From positions 42,762,036 to 42,826,035 of the forward strand of contig NC_030820.1 in assembly GCF_001704415.2 (NCBI RefSeq): DNA of 64,000 nt, read 5' to 3'. The notes below the pieces were generated by a model, which was not told the origin of the DNA, did not search any database, and saw nothing but the letters and a program-made list of their open reading frames with translations. Shown here piece after piece: positions 46,270 through 57,935 of the stretch (its first letter is position 1; every line of letters begins with the position of its first letter). The position numbers and the translations under genes were made by a program. The stretch is from Capra hircus (lineage: Eukaryota; Chordata; Mammalia; Artiodactyla; Bovidae).

Positions 46270-48820
46270 AGTGAACTGAACTGAATGCCATAACAAACCA
46301 CTTGTGGAGTCTTTGTTCCCGACCAGAGATCAAACCCTGAGCCTTTGGGACGGAAGTACTGATCCAAGACTGTAGAGAACCAGAGGACTAATCCTATGAA
46401 GTATAAAATAGACAGAACTCCCACAAAGGAAATCACTTGAATACAAGACCGGCATCACCCAACCACCAGTAGCACCCTGTGCAGGACACCTCATCCAAAC
46501 AACAAACAAAATAAAAATCCAAATCTAGTCATCATCAGACAGGATTACCACCTCACTCAGCCTTGCCCACCAGAGGAAAAATAAACAAACAACAAAAATA
46601 GCATAAATCTCACCCTATATGAAGCTTACACAAACCATTTCACCAACCTTGGGGCAGGGGGGAAGAAACCAAAAGGAAGAAAGAATTCAACCTTGAAGCC
46701 TAGGAAAAAGAAACCTCAAGCACAATAAGTTAAAAAAATAAAGAATGAAAAGGCAGAGAAACACTGCACAAATGAAGGAACAAACTAGTAACACAGAAGT
46801 CCAAATAAATAAAGACAAAATAGGCAAACTACCTGAAAAGGAATTCAGAATGATGGTAGTAAAAATGACCAAAAACCTTGAAAACAGAATGGAGATAATG
46901 CAGGAATCAATGAACAAAGACCTAGAAGAATTAAAGAATAATCATGCAGAGAGAAGCAACCCAATTATTGAAATTAAAATTATTCTAGAAGAAATCAATA
47001 GCAGCATATATGAAGCAGAGAACGAATCAGAAAGCTGGAAGATAAAATGGTGGAAATAACTCCTGAAGAGCAGAATAAAGTAAAAAGAATGAAAAGAACT
47101 GAGGATAGTCTCAGAGACCTCTGGGACAATATCAAATGCACTAATATTCAAATTATAGGGGTCTCCAAAGAAGAAGAGAAAAGGAAAGTGTATGAGAAAC
47201 TTTTCAAAGAGATTATAGTTGGAAATTTCCCCAGCATGGGAAAGGAAATAGTCAATCAAATCCAAGAATCACAAAGAGTCCCATACAGGATAAACCCAAG
47301 GAGAAACACATCAACACAGACACTAATCAAACTAACAAAGATTAAACACAAAGAAAAAATATTAAAAGCAGCAAGAGAAAAGCAATAAGTAACATACAAG
47401 GGAAACCCGATACATTTAACAGCTGACCTTGCAGCAGAAACTCTGCAGGCCAGAAGGGAATGGCACAATATTTTTAAAGTACTGAAAGGGAAAAATCTAC
47501 AACCAAGATTACTCTACGTGGAAAGGATCTCATTCAAAATTGATGGAGAAATCAAAATCTTTTTAGACAAGCAAAAGTTAAGAGAATTCAGTACCACCAA
47601 ACCAGCTTTACAACAAATGTTAAAGGGACTTATACAGTTAAGAAATACAAGAGAAGAAAAAGATCTACAAAATCAAGCCCTAACAATTAAGAAAATGGCA
47701 AAGGAACATATATATCAATAATTACTTTAAACGTAAATGGATTAAATGCTCCAACCAAAAGACACAGATTGGCTGATGGGATACAAAAACAAGACCCATA
47801 TATTTGTTGTCTACAAGAAACCCACTTCAGACCTCAAGACACATATAGACTGAAAGTGAGAGGATGGAGAAATATATTCCATGCAAATGGAAAGCAAAAG
47901 AAAGCTGGAGTAGCAATGCTCATATCAGACAAAATGGACCTTAAAATAAAGAATATTTCAAGAGATAAGGAAATACACTACATAATGATCAAGGGATCAA
48001 TCCAAGAGGCAGACATAGCAACTGTAAATATCTATGCACCCAGCATAGGAGCACCTCAATACATAAGACAAACAGTAACAGACATAAAAGGAGAAATTGA
48101 CGGTAACACAATAATAGTAGGAAACTTTAACACCCCACTCACACCAATGGACAGATCATCAAAACAGAAAATAAGGAAGCACGAGTCTTAAATGATACAT
48201 TAAATGAAATGGATTTCATTGATATCTTCAGGATATTCCATATAAATGCAGAAGAATACATCTTCTTCTCAAGTGCACATGAAACATTTTCCAGGATAGA
48301 CCACATCTTGGGTCACAAATCACGTTTCAGTAAGTTTAAGAAAATTGAAATTGTATCAAGAATCGTTTTGGACCACAATGTTATGAGACTAGATATCAAT
48401 TACAAGTAAAAAGCTGTAAGGAGCACAAACACATGGAGATTAAATAATACATTTCTAAATAACCAACAGGTTACTGAAGAAATCAAAAGGGAAATCAAAA
48501 GATTTCTAGAAAGAAATGACAATGAAACATGAGAACTCAAAACCTATGGGATGCAGCAAAAGCACTTCTAAGAGGGAAGTTTATTGCAAAACAATCCTAC
48601 CTCAAGAAACAAGAAAAACATTCAATCGACAACATAACTTTACACTAGAAACAACTGGAAAAAGAAGAACAACACCCTCCCTCCCCCCCCCCCAACCCAA
48701 ATTAGCAGAAGGAAAGAAGTTATAAAGATCAGAGCAGAAATAAATGAAAAAAAGTAAAAGAATCAATAGTAAAGATTAATAAAACTAAAAGCTGATTCTT
48801 TGAGAAGAGAAACAAAATTG

Positions 48821-49270
48821 AGGGCTATGGTTTTTCCAGTGGTCATGTATGGATGTGAGAGCTGGACTAGGAAGAAAGCTGAGCATTGAAGAATTGATGC
48901 TTTTGAACTGTGGTGTTGGAGAAGACTCTTGAGAGTCCCTTGGACTGCAAGGAGATCCAACCAGTCTATCATAAAGGAGATCATTCCTGGGTGTTCATTG
49001 GAAGGACTGATGCTGGAGCTGATGCTGGCCAATACTTTGGCCACCTGATGCAAAGAGCTGACTCATTTGAAAAGACCTTTATGCTGGGAAAAATTGAGGG
49101 CAGGAGGAGAAGGGGACGACAGAAGATGAGATGGCTGGATGGCATCACTGACTCAATGGATGTGAGTCTGAGTGAACTCTGGGAGTTGGTGATGGACAGG
49201 GAGGCCTGGCGTGCTGCAATTCATGGGGTCACAAAGAGTCGGACACGACTGAGCGACTGAACTGAACTGA
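48821..49270 (+). mobile_element. BovB 3' fragment bridging a deletion
   Basis: Starts at AGGGCTATGGTTTTTCCAG and ends in CGACTGAACTGAACTGA. To its left is L1 ORF2 matching up to unit A position 13015; to its right is AKR1C intron 1 matching from unit A position 26170. The fragment therefore replaces about 13 kb of unit A coordinates, including AKR1C exon 1. Confidence 0.9.
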
Positions 49271-49551
49271 AAGTATGGTCTGCAGTGCTTGGTCATAAGA
49301 GGGGCTAGTGGACAAGTCTCTAGACTGGAAGCTAGAAAGTTTGCTGTCTATCTTGCCTTTAGAATAGATGTAACAAGGTACTGGACTTATACTTTGAGGC
49401 TCACTATTCTAATTTATAAAATGGAAAAATTATTAAGAGACATTTTGCTGATAGAAGACAGAATTTATTTACTTTGTAGAGCACACTGGGTTGAGGGGAG
49501 GAAAGCAACAGGACTGTTAGTTAAGCTCATGGGCTCATTACCAGGTACATC

Positions 49552-49748
49552 CCCGAAAGTGAATGTCACTCAGTCGTGTCTGACTCTTTGCAACCCCATG
49601 GACTGTAGAGTCCATGGAATTCTCCAGGCCAGAATACTGGAGTGAGTAGCCTTTCCCTTCTCCAGGAGATCTTCCCAACCCAGGGACTGAACCCAGGTTC
49701 CCTGAATTGCAGGCAGATTCTGTACCATCTGAGCCACCAGGGAAGCCC
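49552..49748 (+). mobile_element. Bov-tA SINE in intron 1, copy 2
   Basis: Paralog of 26453-26648: GTCGTGTCTGACTCTTTGC, CCAGGCCAGAATACTGGAGT, GAGCCACCAGGGAAGCCC. Confidence 0.92.
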
Positions 49749-49865
49749 ATCCCCAAATGTCCATGCATTTAAGAAAAATTCGAACTAGACCCAGCAGAAC
49801 TGTGTTATACTCACTATCTACCTCTTTGAAATGGGAAAGATTTTGAATCACATAAAAAGCAATGG

Positions 49866-51152
49866 TACCAGGGTCCAGCCCCAGTTAGATCCAGGGTATC
49901 CTCAGGGTGATGGCATCGGCGACTAAGAGACTGATAGAGAGATAGGAAAAGAATGTTATAGTTAAGAAAATAGAGGAGAGAAAGAGGCTGATATTCCTTG
50001 GTTTATGCAGAAAGCCAATAAAGCCCCAGCACGGAACTTGCACTGTTCACATAAGCCACAGGCGCCCTCTTGAATCTCGGAAGGTGCCCCACCTTGGGCA
50101 CCTTCTCAAGTGAGTCTTAGAAGCCCAGGCAGAGAAGTGAACTCAGAGGGCCCCTGCGCTCCAGGGAGTCAGCCTGAAAAGAAAGAACAACATGGGGAGA
50201 CCAAGCTTCAGTGAGCAAGGCCCGCAACTTTATTTTCCAAGGGAGCTTATGTACCTTGAACTGTACATAGAAAATAATGGAAGATGCAGAGTCATGCGGG
50301 GTCAGCAGTCCTGACCCTTATCGAGACCAGGCTTTCTTTCTGCATTCCTTCCGACATGCAAAGGTCTCAGGTGATTTACATCACCTTCTGGCCAGGAGGC
50401 CTGCTAACATTTTTATGACCCTTTCTGATAATGATTAGTCAACCAGAAAACTTATGTTCTCCAAAGGTGATTTTTCTAAAGTCAGGTGCCACTCTCCGAA
50501 AGCACTAGATAAGGTTACATTCCTATAGGGTAAGGGTTTAGTGGGCTATAACATGGAAAGAATTTATTAACTCAAGGTCTGATGTGGTTAAATCAAAGGC
50601 TACAACTTATTTTTTTCACATACCAGCTATATTAATTAATGTATATTCTCAAAGACATAATGGGTAAGGGATATGGAAACTTAGCAGCAAGTATTGGCTC
50701 AACAATGAAACCCTCAACCAGTGCTATTCTAATAATTTCTTAACTACCTGAAAGGCTCTATATTTTTAGAATATTATAGGCTTCCCATGCCTCTCATGGT
50801 TGGGAGGCCATAAACAATCACATGTGTAACTGCAAGAGTCTGAACAAGCCTGTCAGGCAAACTAGAAAGTCATCAGAGGGGTTTGGATTGGAACACTCTA
50901 TTATGCCCAGGAGACTTATTAACTAAAGCTGTAAGTTGATTTTCTTTAGAGAAAGGTGGTTGGGGATAGCCTCCCGTTAATGTCAGAGGTGTTGGTGAGA
51001 GGCATGAAATAGTAGAACAGACAGATTCTGCTTTTGGGGTAGATGCTTGAGCAGGTCCAGGGGGTCCCTTGAGTCCTGATTCACCTTTGCCTATCAGGTC
51101 TCTTCCTCATGACCTTTGCCATGGGTGGGATCTCTCATGCTGGCTCCTGGCA
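49866..51152 (-). mobile_element. Solo LTR of an endogenous retrovirus, antisense
   Basis: A 1287-base block present only in unit B, ends TACCAGG and CCTGGCA (inverted termini; the left TG now TA). It is flanked by CAATGG (49860-49865) and AAATGG (51153-51158). Unit A has AAATGG once at the empty site (about 26760). A six-base duplication fits class II (ERVK-like) integration. On the minus strand AATAAA at 50234-50229 followed by U5-like sequence towards 49866 sets the orientation. No gag, pol or env sequence is present. The family name is not determined. Confidence 0.88.
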
Positions 51153-51586
51153 AAATGGAATATTATTGAGCATTGAAAACAAAGTTAACCCATTTGCAAT
51201 CACACAGAAGAACTGGGAGAACATTAAGCTAAGTAAGCCAGAAATAGAAAGACAAATACTGCATGATATCCTTGTAGGTGGAATCCTAAATAATAGTACT
51301 TGAGAAGAGAGAGTAGAGGTATGGTGAGCAAAAGCTGATGACAAGACTGGGAAAAATGGAAAGATGTTGGTCAAGGGTACAGACCTTCAGTTATAAGATG
51401 CATAATTCTGGAGACCTGATGTACAGCAAGTTTACTATAGTTAAAAATAATGGGCTATATCTTGAGATTTTTTAGAGACTAGATATAAATCTTCCTATAA
51501 GCACCGCCAAAAGGTAGCTATGTGAGGTAGTGGGTCTGTTGACTAGCTTGCTTGTGATAATTATTAAGAATGGATACTTACATGAG
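51153..51586 (+). mobile_element. Ancient L1MA/MB-like 3' end, copy 2
   Basis: Paralog of 26752-27167, continuing after the BovB at 52442-52490. Confidence 0.78.
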
Positions 51587-52441
51587 TAAGTACAATCCAG
51601 GATGAAGCTCAAGCTAGAATCAAGATTGCTGTGAAAAATATCAATAACCTCAGATGTGCAGATGACACCACCATAATGGCAGAAAGTGAAAAGAAATTAA
51701 ACAGCCTCTTGATGAAGGTGAAAGTGGAGAGTGAAAAACCTGGCTTACAACTCCACATTTGAAAAACTATGATCATGGCATCCTGTCCCATAACTTTATG
51801 GCAAATGGATGGGGAAACAATGGAAACAGTGACAGACTATTTTTTTTTTTGTCTCCAAAATTACTGTGAATGGTGTGTAGCCAGGAAATTAAAAGACACT
51901 TGCTCTTTGGAAGAAAAGCTATAACCAACTTGGACAGTGTATTAAAAAGCAGAGATATTACTTTGCCCACAGAGGTACATAATGTCAAAGCTATGGTTTT
52001 TCCAGTAGTCATGTTCATGTATGGATGTAAGTGCTGGACCATAAAGAAGGCTGTGCACCAAAGAATTGATGCATTTGAACTGTGGTTTTGGAGAAGACTG
52101 TTGAGAGTCCTTTGGACAGCCAGCAGATCAAACTAGTCAATCCTAAAGGAAACCAACCCTGAATATTCCTTGGAATGACTGATGCTAAAGCTGAAGCTTC
52201 AACACTTTGGCTACTTGATGTTAGTGACAACTCATGGGAAAACACCCTGAATCTGGGAAAGATTAAGAGCAAGAGGAGAAGGAGGGGACAGAGGATGAGA
52301 TGGTTTGATGGCATCATCGGCTCAAAGGACATGAGTCTGAGCAAACTCTGGGAGATGGTGAAGAACAGGGAAACCTGGAGTGCTGCAGTCCATGGGGTTG
52401 CAAAGAGTCAGACACGACTGAGCAAGTGAATAACAAGAATA
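51587..52441 (+). mobile_element. BovB 3' half in intron 1, copy 2 (uninterrupted)
   Basis: Flanks ACTTACATGAG (51576-51586) and ACTTATATGAG (52442-52452). It encodes degraded BovB RT (CADDTTIMAESE; VMFMYGCKCWTIKKA) and the 3' end without the L1 that splits the unit A copy. This gives the pre-insertion state for the L1 at 27674. Confidence 0.92.
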
Positions 52442-52924
52442 ACTTATATGAGAATATCACATTGTACACCTTGAAAAGATACCATTTTTTAGGGGGTGTA
52501 TTCTGTGTGGCTTTACTGATAGGTAGAAGTCTCAGAAGCTTTCACCTTGGTTCTTGGTACTTTTACCAGGCACCTTGTAACTTTGCTCCTTTTGCTTCAA
52601 ACACCTCCCATTATAAATCATATTCATGACTACAACATTTTGTTGAGTCCTTTGAGTTCTTTCATCAAATCACTGAACCTAAAGGTGGTTTTGCCATCCT
52701 CTGATACCAGCAATCAGCCACTGATCACCTGAAGTTGAAGGGTTCCTGGGTAGTGTTCATTTAATTACTTATTAGGAATGTTAAGGGAAACTGTCATGGG
52801 TTCATCACTATACATACAGAACTAACAAAAGACACAGAAAAAAGTTGATTCTTGGGAAAATCAAAGCTTGTGCCTAGCAATATCTTATGTGGGTATTCAA
52901 CTTGTACCTTTGTTGCTTATGTAG

Positions 52925-53089
52925 GTTGCCAAGAGGGATGCTCTGGGATTCACCTCATTTGCTATAGAGGTTGGGTTTCACCATATTGACTGTGCTCATG
53001 CCTACCAAAATGAAGAGATTGACCAGGCCATTTGAAGCAAGATTACAGATGGCATTGTGAAGAGTGAAGACATATTCTGCACTTCAATG
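52925..53089 (+). pseudogene. AKR1C copy 2 exon 2
   Basis: 165 bases: one codon deleted near 53020 and TGA at 53033-53035. Keeps Asp50 and Tyr55. It retains the AGC that copy 1 has damaged, so the two exon 2 lesions are independent. Confidence 0.95.
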
Positions 53090-53224
53090 GTACTGTGTGT
53101 ATTGTGTGAGTGCCCGTGTGCAAGTGATTGTGCCAATCACTTTTAACAATTACAGACAATTACATAATAGGGTTCTTTGGTTAGAAGTTGTTTGCTGAAC
53201 TATGCTAATTGGTATATTCCTAAA

Positions 53225-53340
53225 GTATTAGTTCCCTGGTGGTTCAGTGCTTAAGACTTGGTGCTTTACTGCCATGAGCCGGGATTCCATCCTTTTTTCG
53301 GGAAGTAATATCCCACAAACTACACAGTAAGACAAAAAAA
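53225..53340 (+). mobile_element. CHR-type SINE in intron 2, copy 2
   Basis: Paralog of 32345-32450, TTCCCTGGTGGTTCAGTGC head and A-rich end. Confidence 0.75.
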
Positions 53341-53393
53341 ATATAATTACCTCGTGTATTATTAATGCAACTTTCTTTCTTTAATCTCTACAG

Positions 53394-53510
53394 CTTTGGT
53401 TAACTTCCCTTCGATCACAGTTGGTCCAACCAGGCTTGGAAAAGTCACCAAAAAATCTTCAACTGGACTACGTCAATCTCTATATTATGCATTAGCCGCT
53501 GGCTCTGAAG
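53394..53510 (+). pseudogene. AKR1C copy 2 exon 3
   Basis: Full length of 117 bases. TAG at 53493-53495 directly after the His117 codon; Asp112 is now Asn. Confidence 0.95.
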
Positions 53511-54741
53511 GTTAGAAATTTGTGTGATCACATCAATGTTATATCTTGTGTTAAAATGTGTATCAACTTGCATGGATGGTTGAATAAAGATTTTTCTTAG
53601 TAGGCTGAAAGGATGATTACACTAGAGTAGAATCCCCCAAATAATTATTTGTAATCATCTTTTTACTGAGTTTTTTGAAAGGAGTTAATAGTCTGAGGCT
53701 CTGCCTGAAAAACTAAAGGAAAGAGAAATCAGCCAGTTCTACACACAGTCCTTGTTATGACTCCTGAGTGTCTGGGGATTTCATGAACCAAGAGTTTGGT
53801 GCAGCTGTGGTGAGCATGACACTGCCTTACGTTGAACATGATGAGTTAATCTTGTCTTCTACTCTTTCAAGTTGAGGAGATTTGGTGGTGCTTCCTCTGG
53901 GTGAGTCAAATCTCTTAAATGTATAGGATGTTGGGAGACATGGCCTACACTCTTGCCTGTCTTCACGATGAGGTTTGTAGACTGCACTTAGCCATTAAGA
54001 ATGGTGGTTTACTTAGAACTCTTGGTTTCAAGTTACAGAAATAAACTCAAGCTATCTAATGCAAAATCGCTTAGTGGACTATGTAGATGGCAAGTCCCAG
54101 ACACAGAGTGTTTTGAGGATTTTCAGCAGTGTTCAGAAATGTCTCCTTTCTTCTATCCCTTATCAGGACACTACTCATGATTTACTTTATTTTTTACTGA
54201 ACATTTTCCATTGTAGGCAAATATGACCTTGGGGCAGTTTGAGGTTCATGGTCACAAATATTTGAGAGCATGTGTGGATCACCCATATTTCATATCCACC
54301 TAAAGATAGCCTTGCAGCTCCCATGTCTGCCCTAGGGCACCTGATGCTCAGAGGGAAAAGAAAGTCTGATATCTAGCCATATGAAGACTACAATTTTTAT
54401 TCTGGAAATTATGTCATGTAACTTACTGCCATTTCCAGCCCAAAAAGGCATTTCAAAATAGACAAGTACAAGTAGCAGACAAAATACAGAGAGGTCACTG
54501 TGAGTCCCTTTTAAGACCTAGAAATATTGTATTTATTACAATGTATATTGAGTGTAAGAGATTGGAATAAGCCCCCTGCCTAAAGGTATTGCTGATAACT
54601 CCATATATGCATATCACTTTGCAAATATCAGTATTTAGAAATTCGTGAAGCTACCTGATGGAGGTTTGATCCCTGGTGCCTGGCAACCTGGCTAAATGCA
54701 GAGAAATTATTTTGTGACATCAATGACTGTTTCTGTTCCAG

Positions 54742-54819
54742 CCAGTGGAGGAATTATCCCCAAAAGATGAAAATGGAAAACTGATATTTTACCCAGTGGA
54801 TCTCTCTCATACATGGGAG
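54742..54819 (+). pseudogene. AKR1C copy 2 exon 4
   Basis: 78 bases, open, nine differences from copy 1 by eye, most of them amino-acid changing, as expected without selection. Confidence 0.94.
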
Positions 54820-55240
54820 GTGAGTCCAGGGAGATGAGAATGAAGGGAGAAGTCAGCAGAGGGGGAACCTCCTTCATTTCTTCCACCTGTGAGAATGGGC
54901 TGTGGACCATCAGACTCAGCAGTTCATGAATCTAAGGGCACGGATGCTGGGGTTGTGGAGAGGAAACCATTGCTGAAATGTTCACAGAGAGGAAGGGAGG
55001 AAGAGAATTTGGGGGCAGTGTAGACAGGCATCTTTTTCCTTCTATGTGATATGACTTCTCAGGAGTTTTTCAAAGGTGGGGCAGTAATTTCTCTTTTTAT
55101 ATCATGACCTTCTTCCCGATTTTTCTTCTTGATAGTCAAGGGTAACTCTTGATGGATGAGTGTGATTACTGATGTTTTTCAGCATTAATTCTTGTTCTAT
55201 TGCCCATTCCAAGTGACTGTTCACCACCCCTCCCCCCCAG

Positions 55241-55363
55241 GTCTTGGAGAAGTGTAAGGATGCAGGGCTGACCAAGACCATTAGGGTGTCCAACTGCAAC
55301 CACAAGCAGCTGGAGAAGATCCTGAACAAGCTGGGGCTCAGGTACAAGCCCGTCTGCAACCAG
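55241..55363 (+). pseudogene. AKR1C copy 2 exon 5
   Basis: 123 bases, open. Ser166, Asn167 and Gln190 remain, but Gly164 is Arg and Phe168 is Cys within the AKR signature. Confidence 0.95.
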
Positions 55364-56168
55364 GTGAGCAGCTTGGCTCCTCTCCCTCCTGCTCTTCAGA
55401 ATCTCCTTCTTGCCCTGGAGCCTGATGTCTGTCTGTCCTCCCCTCCTGTTCATCCGACCTTTATGGGCAGAGGATTCTAGAGAGTAGGATCTCTCTGGTG
55501 GTGTGAATAGAATCTATAACAGTATTTCTGTTTACAAAATTCTGGGTGGAAAAGTGGGATGCTTTCCTTCTAAACTGTGGTTAGAACCCAGAACTAGAGG
55601 AAGGAGGCATTTCCTTGAGATGAAAGGATGACCAGATGGAGGCGAAAGTGCCCTGGAGTGATCTGCATACAGGAAGGAAGATGAGGAAAACATGGAATCA
55701 GAAGTAAATTAATAAAGTAACAAATCAGCTGAGATGGGTGTTAAGGGTTTGTGTGGGGTTCTGATGTCTGAATTCTTGGTCTTGGTGTCTCAGCATTTAT
55801 GAGTCTTAAACAGGGAGCACAGTTCAGAAAAATGTGTTGCAGGTAATGAAAATCATCCAGTTTACAGGGTGAAGTTAAAAGCTCAAGGTGATACTAACAA
55901 TCTATGAATATTTACTCAGGACCATCTACTCAAATGTAGAGCCCAGCTTTTGATTATTCAGTCTTGGACTGGTTCTGCCATACATGTCTACCATAAAATT
56001 AACTGTATAAATACACTTTTCTCTATTTCTCTGTTGATGTTGACATTTCCAGTTTACATTTAATGATGTAGTCTTTCCTTTAGCCTTTGAAATCTTTTAG
56101 TCTTTCTCTGTTATATTAATATTGCCTTTGCATATAATCTGACAGTCTTCTCTGTGGGTGTTCTACAG

Positions 56169-56278
56169 GTTGAATGTCACTCTTATCTCACCCAGAGCAA
56201 ACTGTTGGATTTCTGCAGTTCACATGGAATTGTTCTTGTTGCCTATGGTGCTCTGGGATCCCAATGAGTAAAAGAATG
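56169..56278 (+). pseudogene. AKR1C copy 2 exon 6
   Basis: 110 bases with TGA at 56265-56267; same weak GTATTG donor as copy 1. Confidence 0.95.
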
Positions 56279-56867
56279 GTATTGAATCCTATCGAAGATA
56301 CCTGGGAGTTTCCATAAAATTCAATTTTTGATGAAATATTTTAAATTATACAGTACTCAGATAACTCTCATAGGCAGAGGTGAGAGAGGGGAGGGATGGA
56401 ATGAATCCTTCTTTTTTATCTTCCCATTACACAGCCATTTTTTCTATGTTGTATTAGATTGTCAACTTATCAATAACAAATGTCTGCATTGAAATCTATA
56501 TAGAATCCCCCAGTTGAGACCAGAGACACAAGCTTATGTCATGATTTACTTATTGACTAATGAACATATTTCTAAAAATAGATATTGCAATCTTCACTTA
56601 TCTCATATCTAAAATTGAGATGATAATATGTCTATGTCTATCATGTGAGAAAAAATTTCAATTTGAAGCATTTTTTTGACATCTATAGAAACATAATGAT
56701 AAAATAAATGTCTCTTATTTTGAGACTACTCAATTTTTATCAATATCTTGAAAAGTTAAATTTTAAAACAATTTCTGGCCTTTCCTTCTGCTTTTCTATT
56801 CATGCCCTTGATTTTAGAAGAAAAGCAATCTCTGAGAATTAAAGAAAATATACAAAATTTGGCAATC

Positions 56868-57052
56868 TGGTCTCAACCTAATAATCTATCTGAATCACCT
56901 GCAGAGCTTTGTAAACACAGACTGGGAGGTGACACAGTTGAAGTTCTGTTCAGTTTGTCTTCAGCTCAGCCATGGAATTTATATTTATTACTACATCCTA
57001 GTTGATAGTGATGATGCCTGTCCTTGGACCATACTTTCAGAAGCTCTGGTTT
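56868..57052 (+). mobile_element. MER5-like remnant in intron 6, copy 2
   Basis: Paralog of 35988-36172. Confidence 0.6.
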
Positions 57053-57141
57053 AGAGTCTACCTATTTAGTCTGTAGGGGAAGCCTACTTACAAACTAAGT
57101 ATTCAGTTTCAGCTCTTTGGCATTTCTGAATTTCCTTCCAG

Positions 57142-57306
57142 GGTGAACTTGGACCTGCCCGTTCTCTCGGAGGAACCAGTTCTTTGTGTCATTACCAAAA
57201 AGCACAAGAAAACCCCACTCTGGTTGTCCTTTGCTGCTAGATACAACGTGGGGTTGTGGTTCTGGCCAAGGGTAACAATAAGAAGTGGATCAATGAGAAC
57301 ATACAG
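57142..57306 (+). pseudogene. AKR1C copy 2 exon 7
   Basis: 165 bases instead of 166. One base is missing in CCCCACTCTGG (about 57213-57220), and a TAG at 57238-57240 interrupts the original frame. The Trp276 codon (AAG AAG TGG) is shared with copy 1. Confidence 0.94.
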
Positions 57307-57344
57307 GTGATGAGCAGGGCTCTGGGCAGAGGGCTCCTAAGGAA

Positions 57345-57595
57345 CATTTTTCCTAAGGGTCATTCTTTGTTCAGCTCTCAAGACTACACTTGAGTCAAGA
57401 CAAGTTACTTGTTCTTCCCTGTGCATGAATGCCTTGTGTATATTCCTGATGGTTTTCTCCTCCAGATTTGGCAACAGGAGAGACAGTATGGCTAGATAGG
57501 GTTAAGATTGGACAGAAAATAGAGATCTTAGTTTTAGAGTTATATCAACAATTTATTCTGTTACCTCATGTAAATGATATCTTATTTTCTCTGTT
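57345..57595. other. Intron 7 block present only in copy 2
   Basis: About 230 bases here have no match in copy 1, where the flanking sequences nearly meet at about 36450-36470. There is no clear target-site duplication, so a deletion in copy 1 is more likely than an insertion here. Confidence 0.6.
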
Positions 57596-57629
57596 CTCAA
57601 TTGATAAAATTTCATTATGTGTTTTTTTA

Positions 57630-57935
57630 AGACCATTTGAACTGCTCTAACAAAATACTACAGATTGAGTGGCTGGGAAACAAACAAACAAACACTAAAT
57701 TTGTTTTGCACAGTCTGAAGCTGGAGGTCTGAGGTCAGGATGCCCTTGTCATCGGGTGAGGACTCTCCTCTAGGTCACAGCCTTCCCTTGTATCTTAACA
57801 TGGTGGAATGGACAACAGCTCTCTCCAAAATCTCCTTTATGAGTATGATATTGTTGAAATCTCATCCATGAGGGCTCTGCCATCATGATCTAATCACCCC
57901 AAAAGCTCTATTTATAACACCATCAACATGTAAAT
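57630..57935 (-). mobile_element. MLT1-like LTR fragment in intron 7, copy 2
   Basis: Paralog of 36507-36810. Confidence 0.6.

Larger units (their letters stand above)
43998..46285 (+). mobile_element. Twin-primed BovB inserted in L1 (unit B only)
   Basis: 43998-45080 is BovB on the minus strand; 45081-46285 is BovB on the plus strand, ending in the (CTGAA)n-type 3' end. The left edge ATCTGGAAG (43998-44006) is the reverse complement of CTTCCAGAT (45081-45089), where the plus-strand part takes up. The two halves thus abut in the original element with a 9-base overlap, the mark of twin priming. The flanks TGCCATAAC (43989-43997) and TGCCATAAC (46286-46294) are the target-site duplication. Unit A has the empty site at about 10240. 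Confidence 0.95.
41567..48820 (+). mobile_element. Older LINE-1, unit B copy, 3'-truncated and split by BovB
   Basis: Same insertion as 7809-16290, with identical left junction. The L1 5'UTR runs 41567-43997, BovB occupies 43998-46285, and L1 resumes at 46286. ORF1 starts at 46745 (shift near 47035; without the nested L1 of unit A) and reaches 47721. ORF2 starts near 47700 (IITLNVNGLNAPTK; CCLQETHF; SRIDHILGHKS), with breaks near 48180, 48420 and 48530-48760. L1 sequence stops at 48820 within ORF2, where a BovB fragment begins. Confidence 0.9.
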
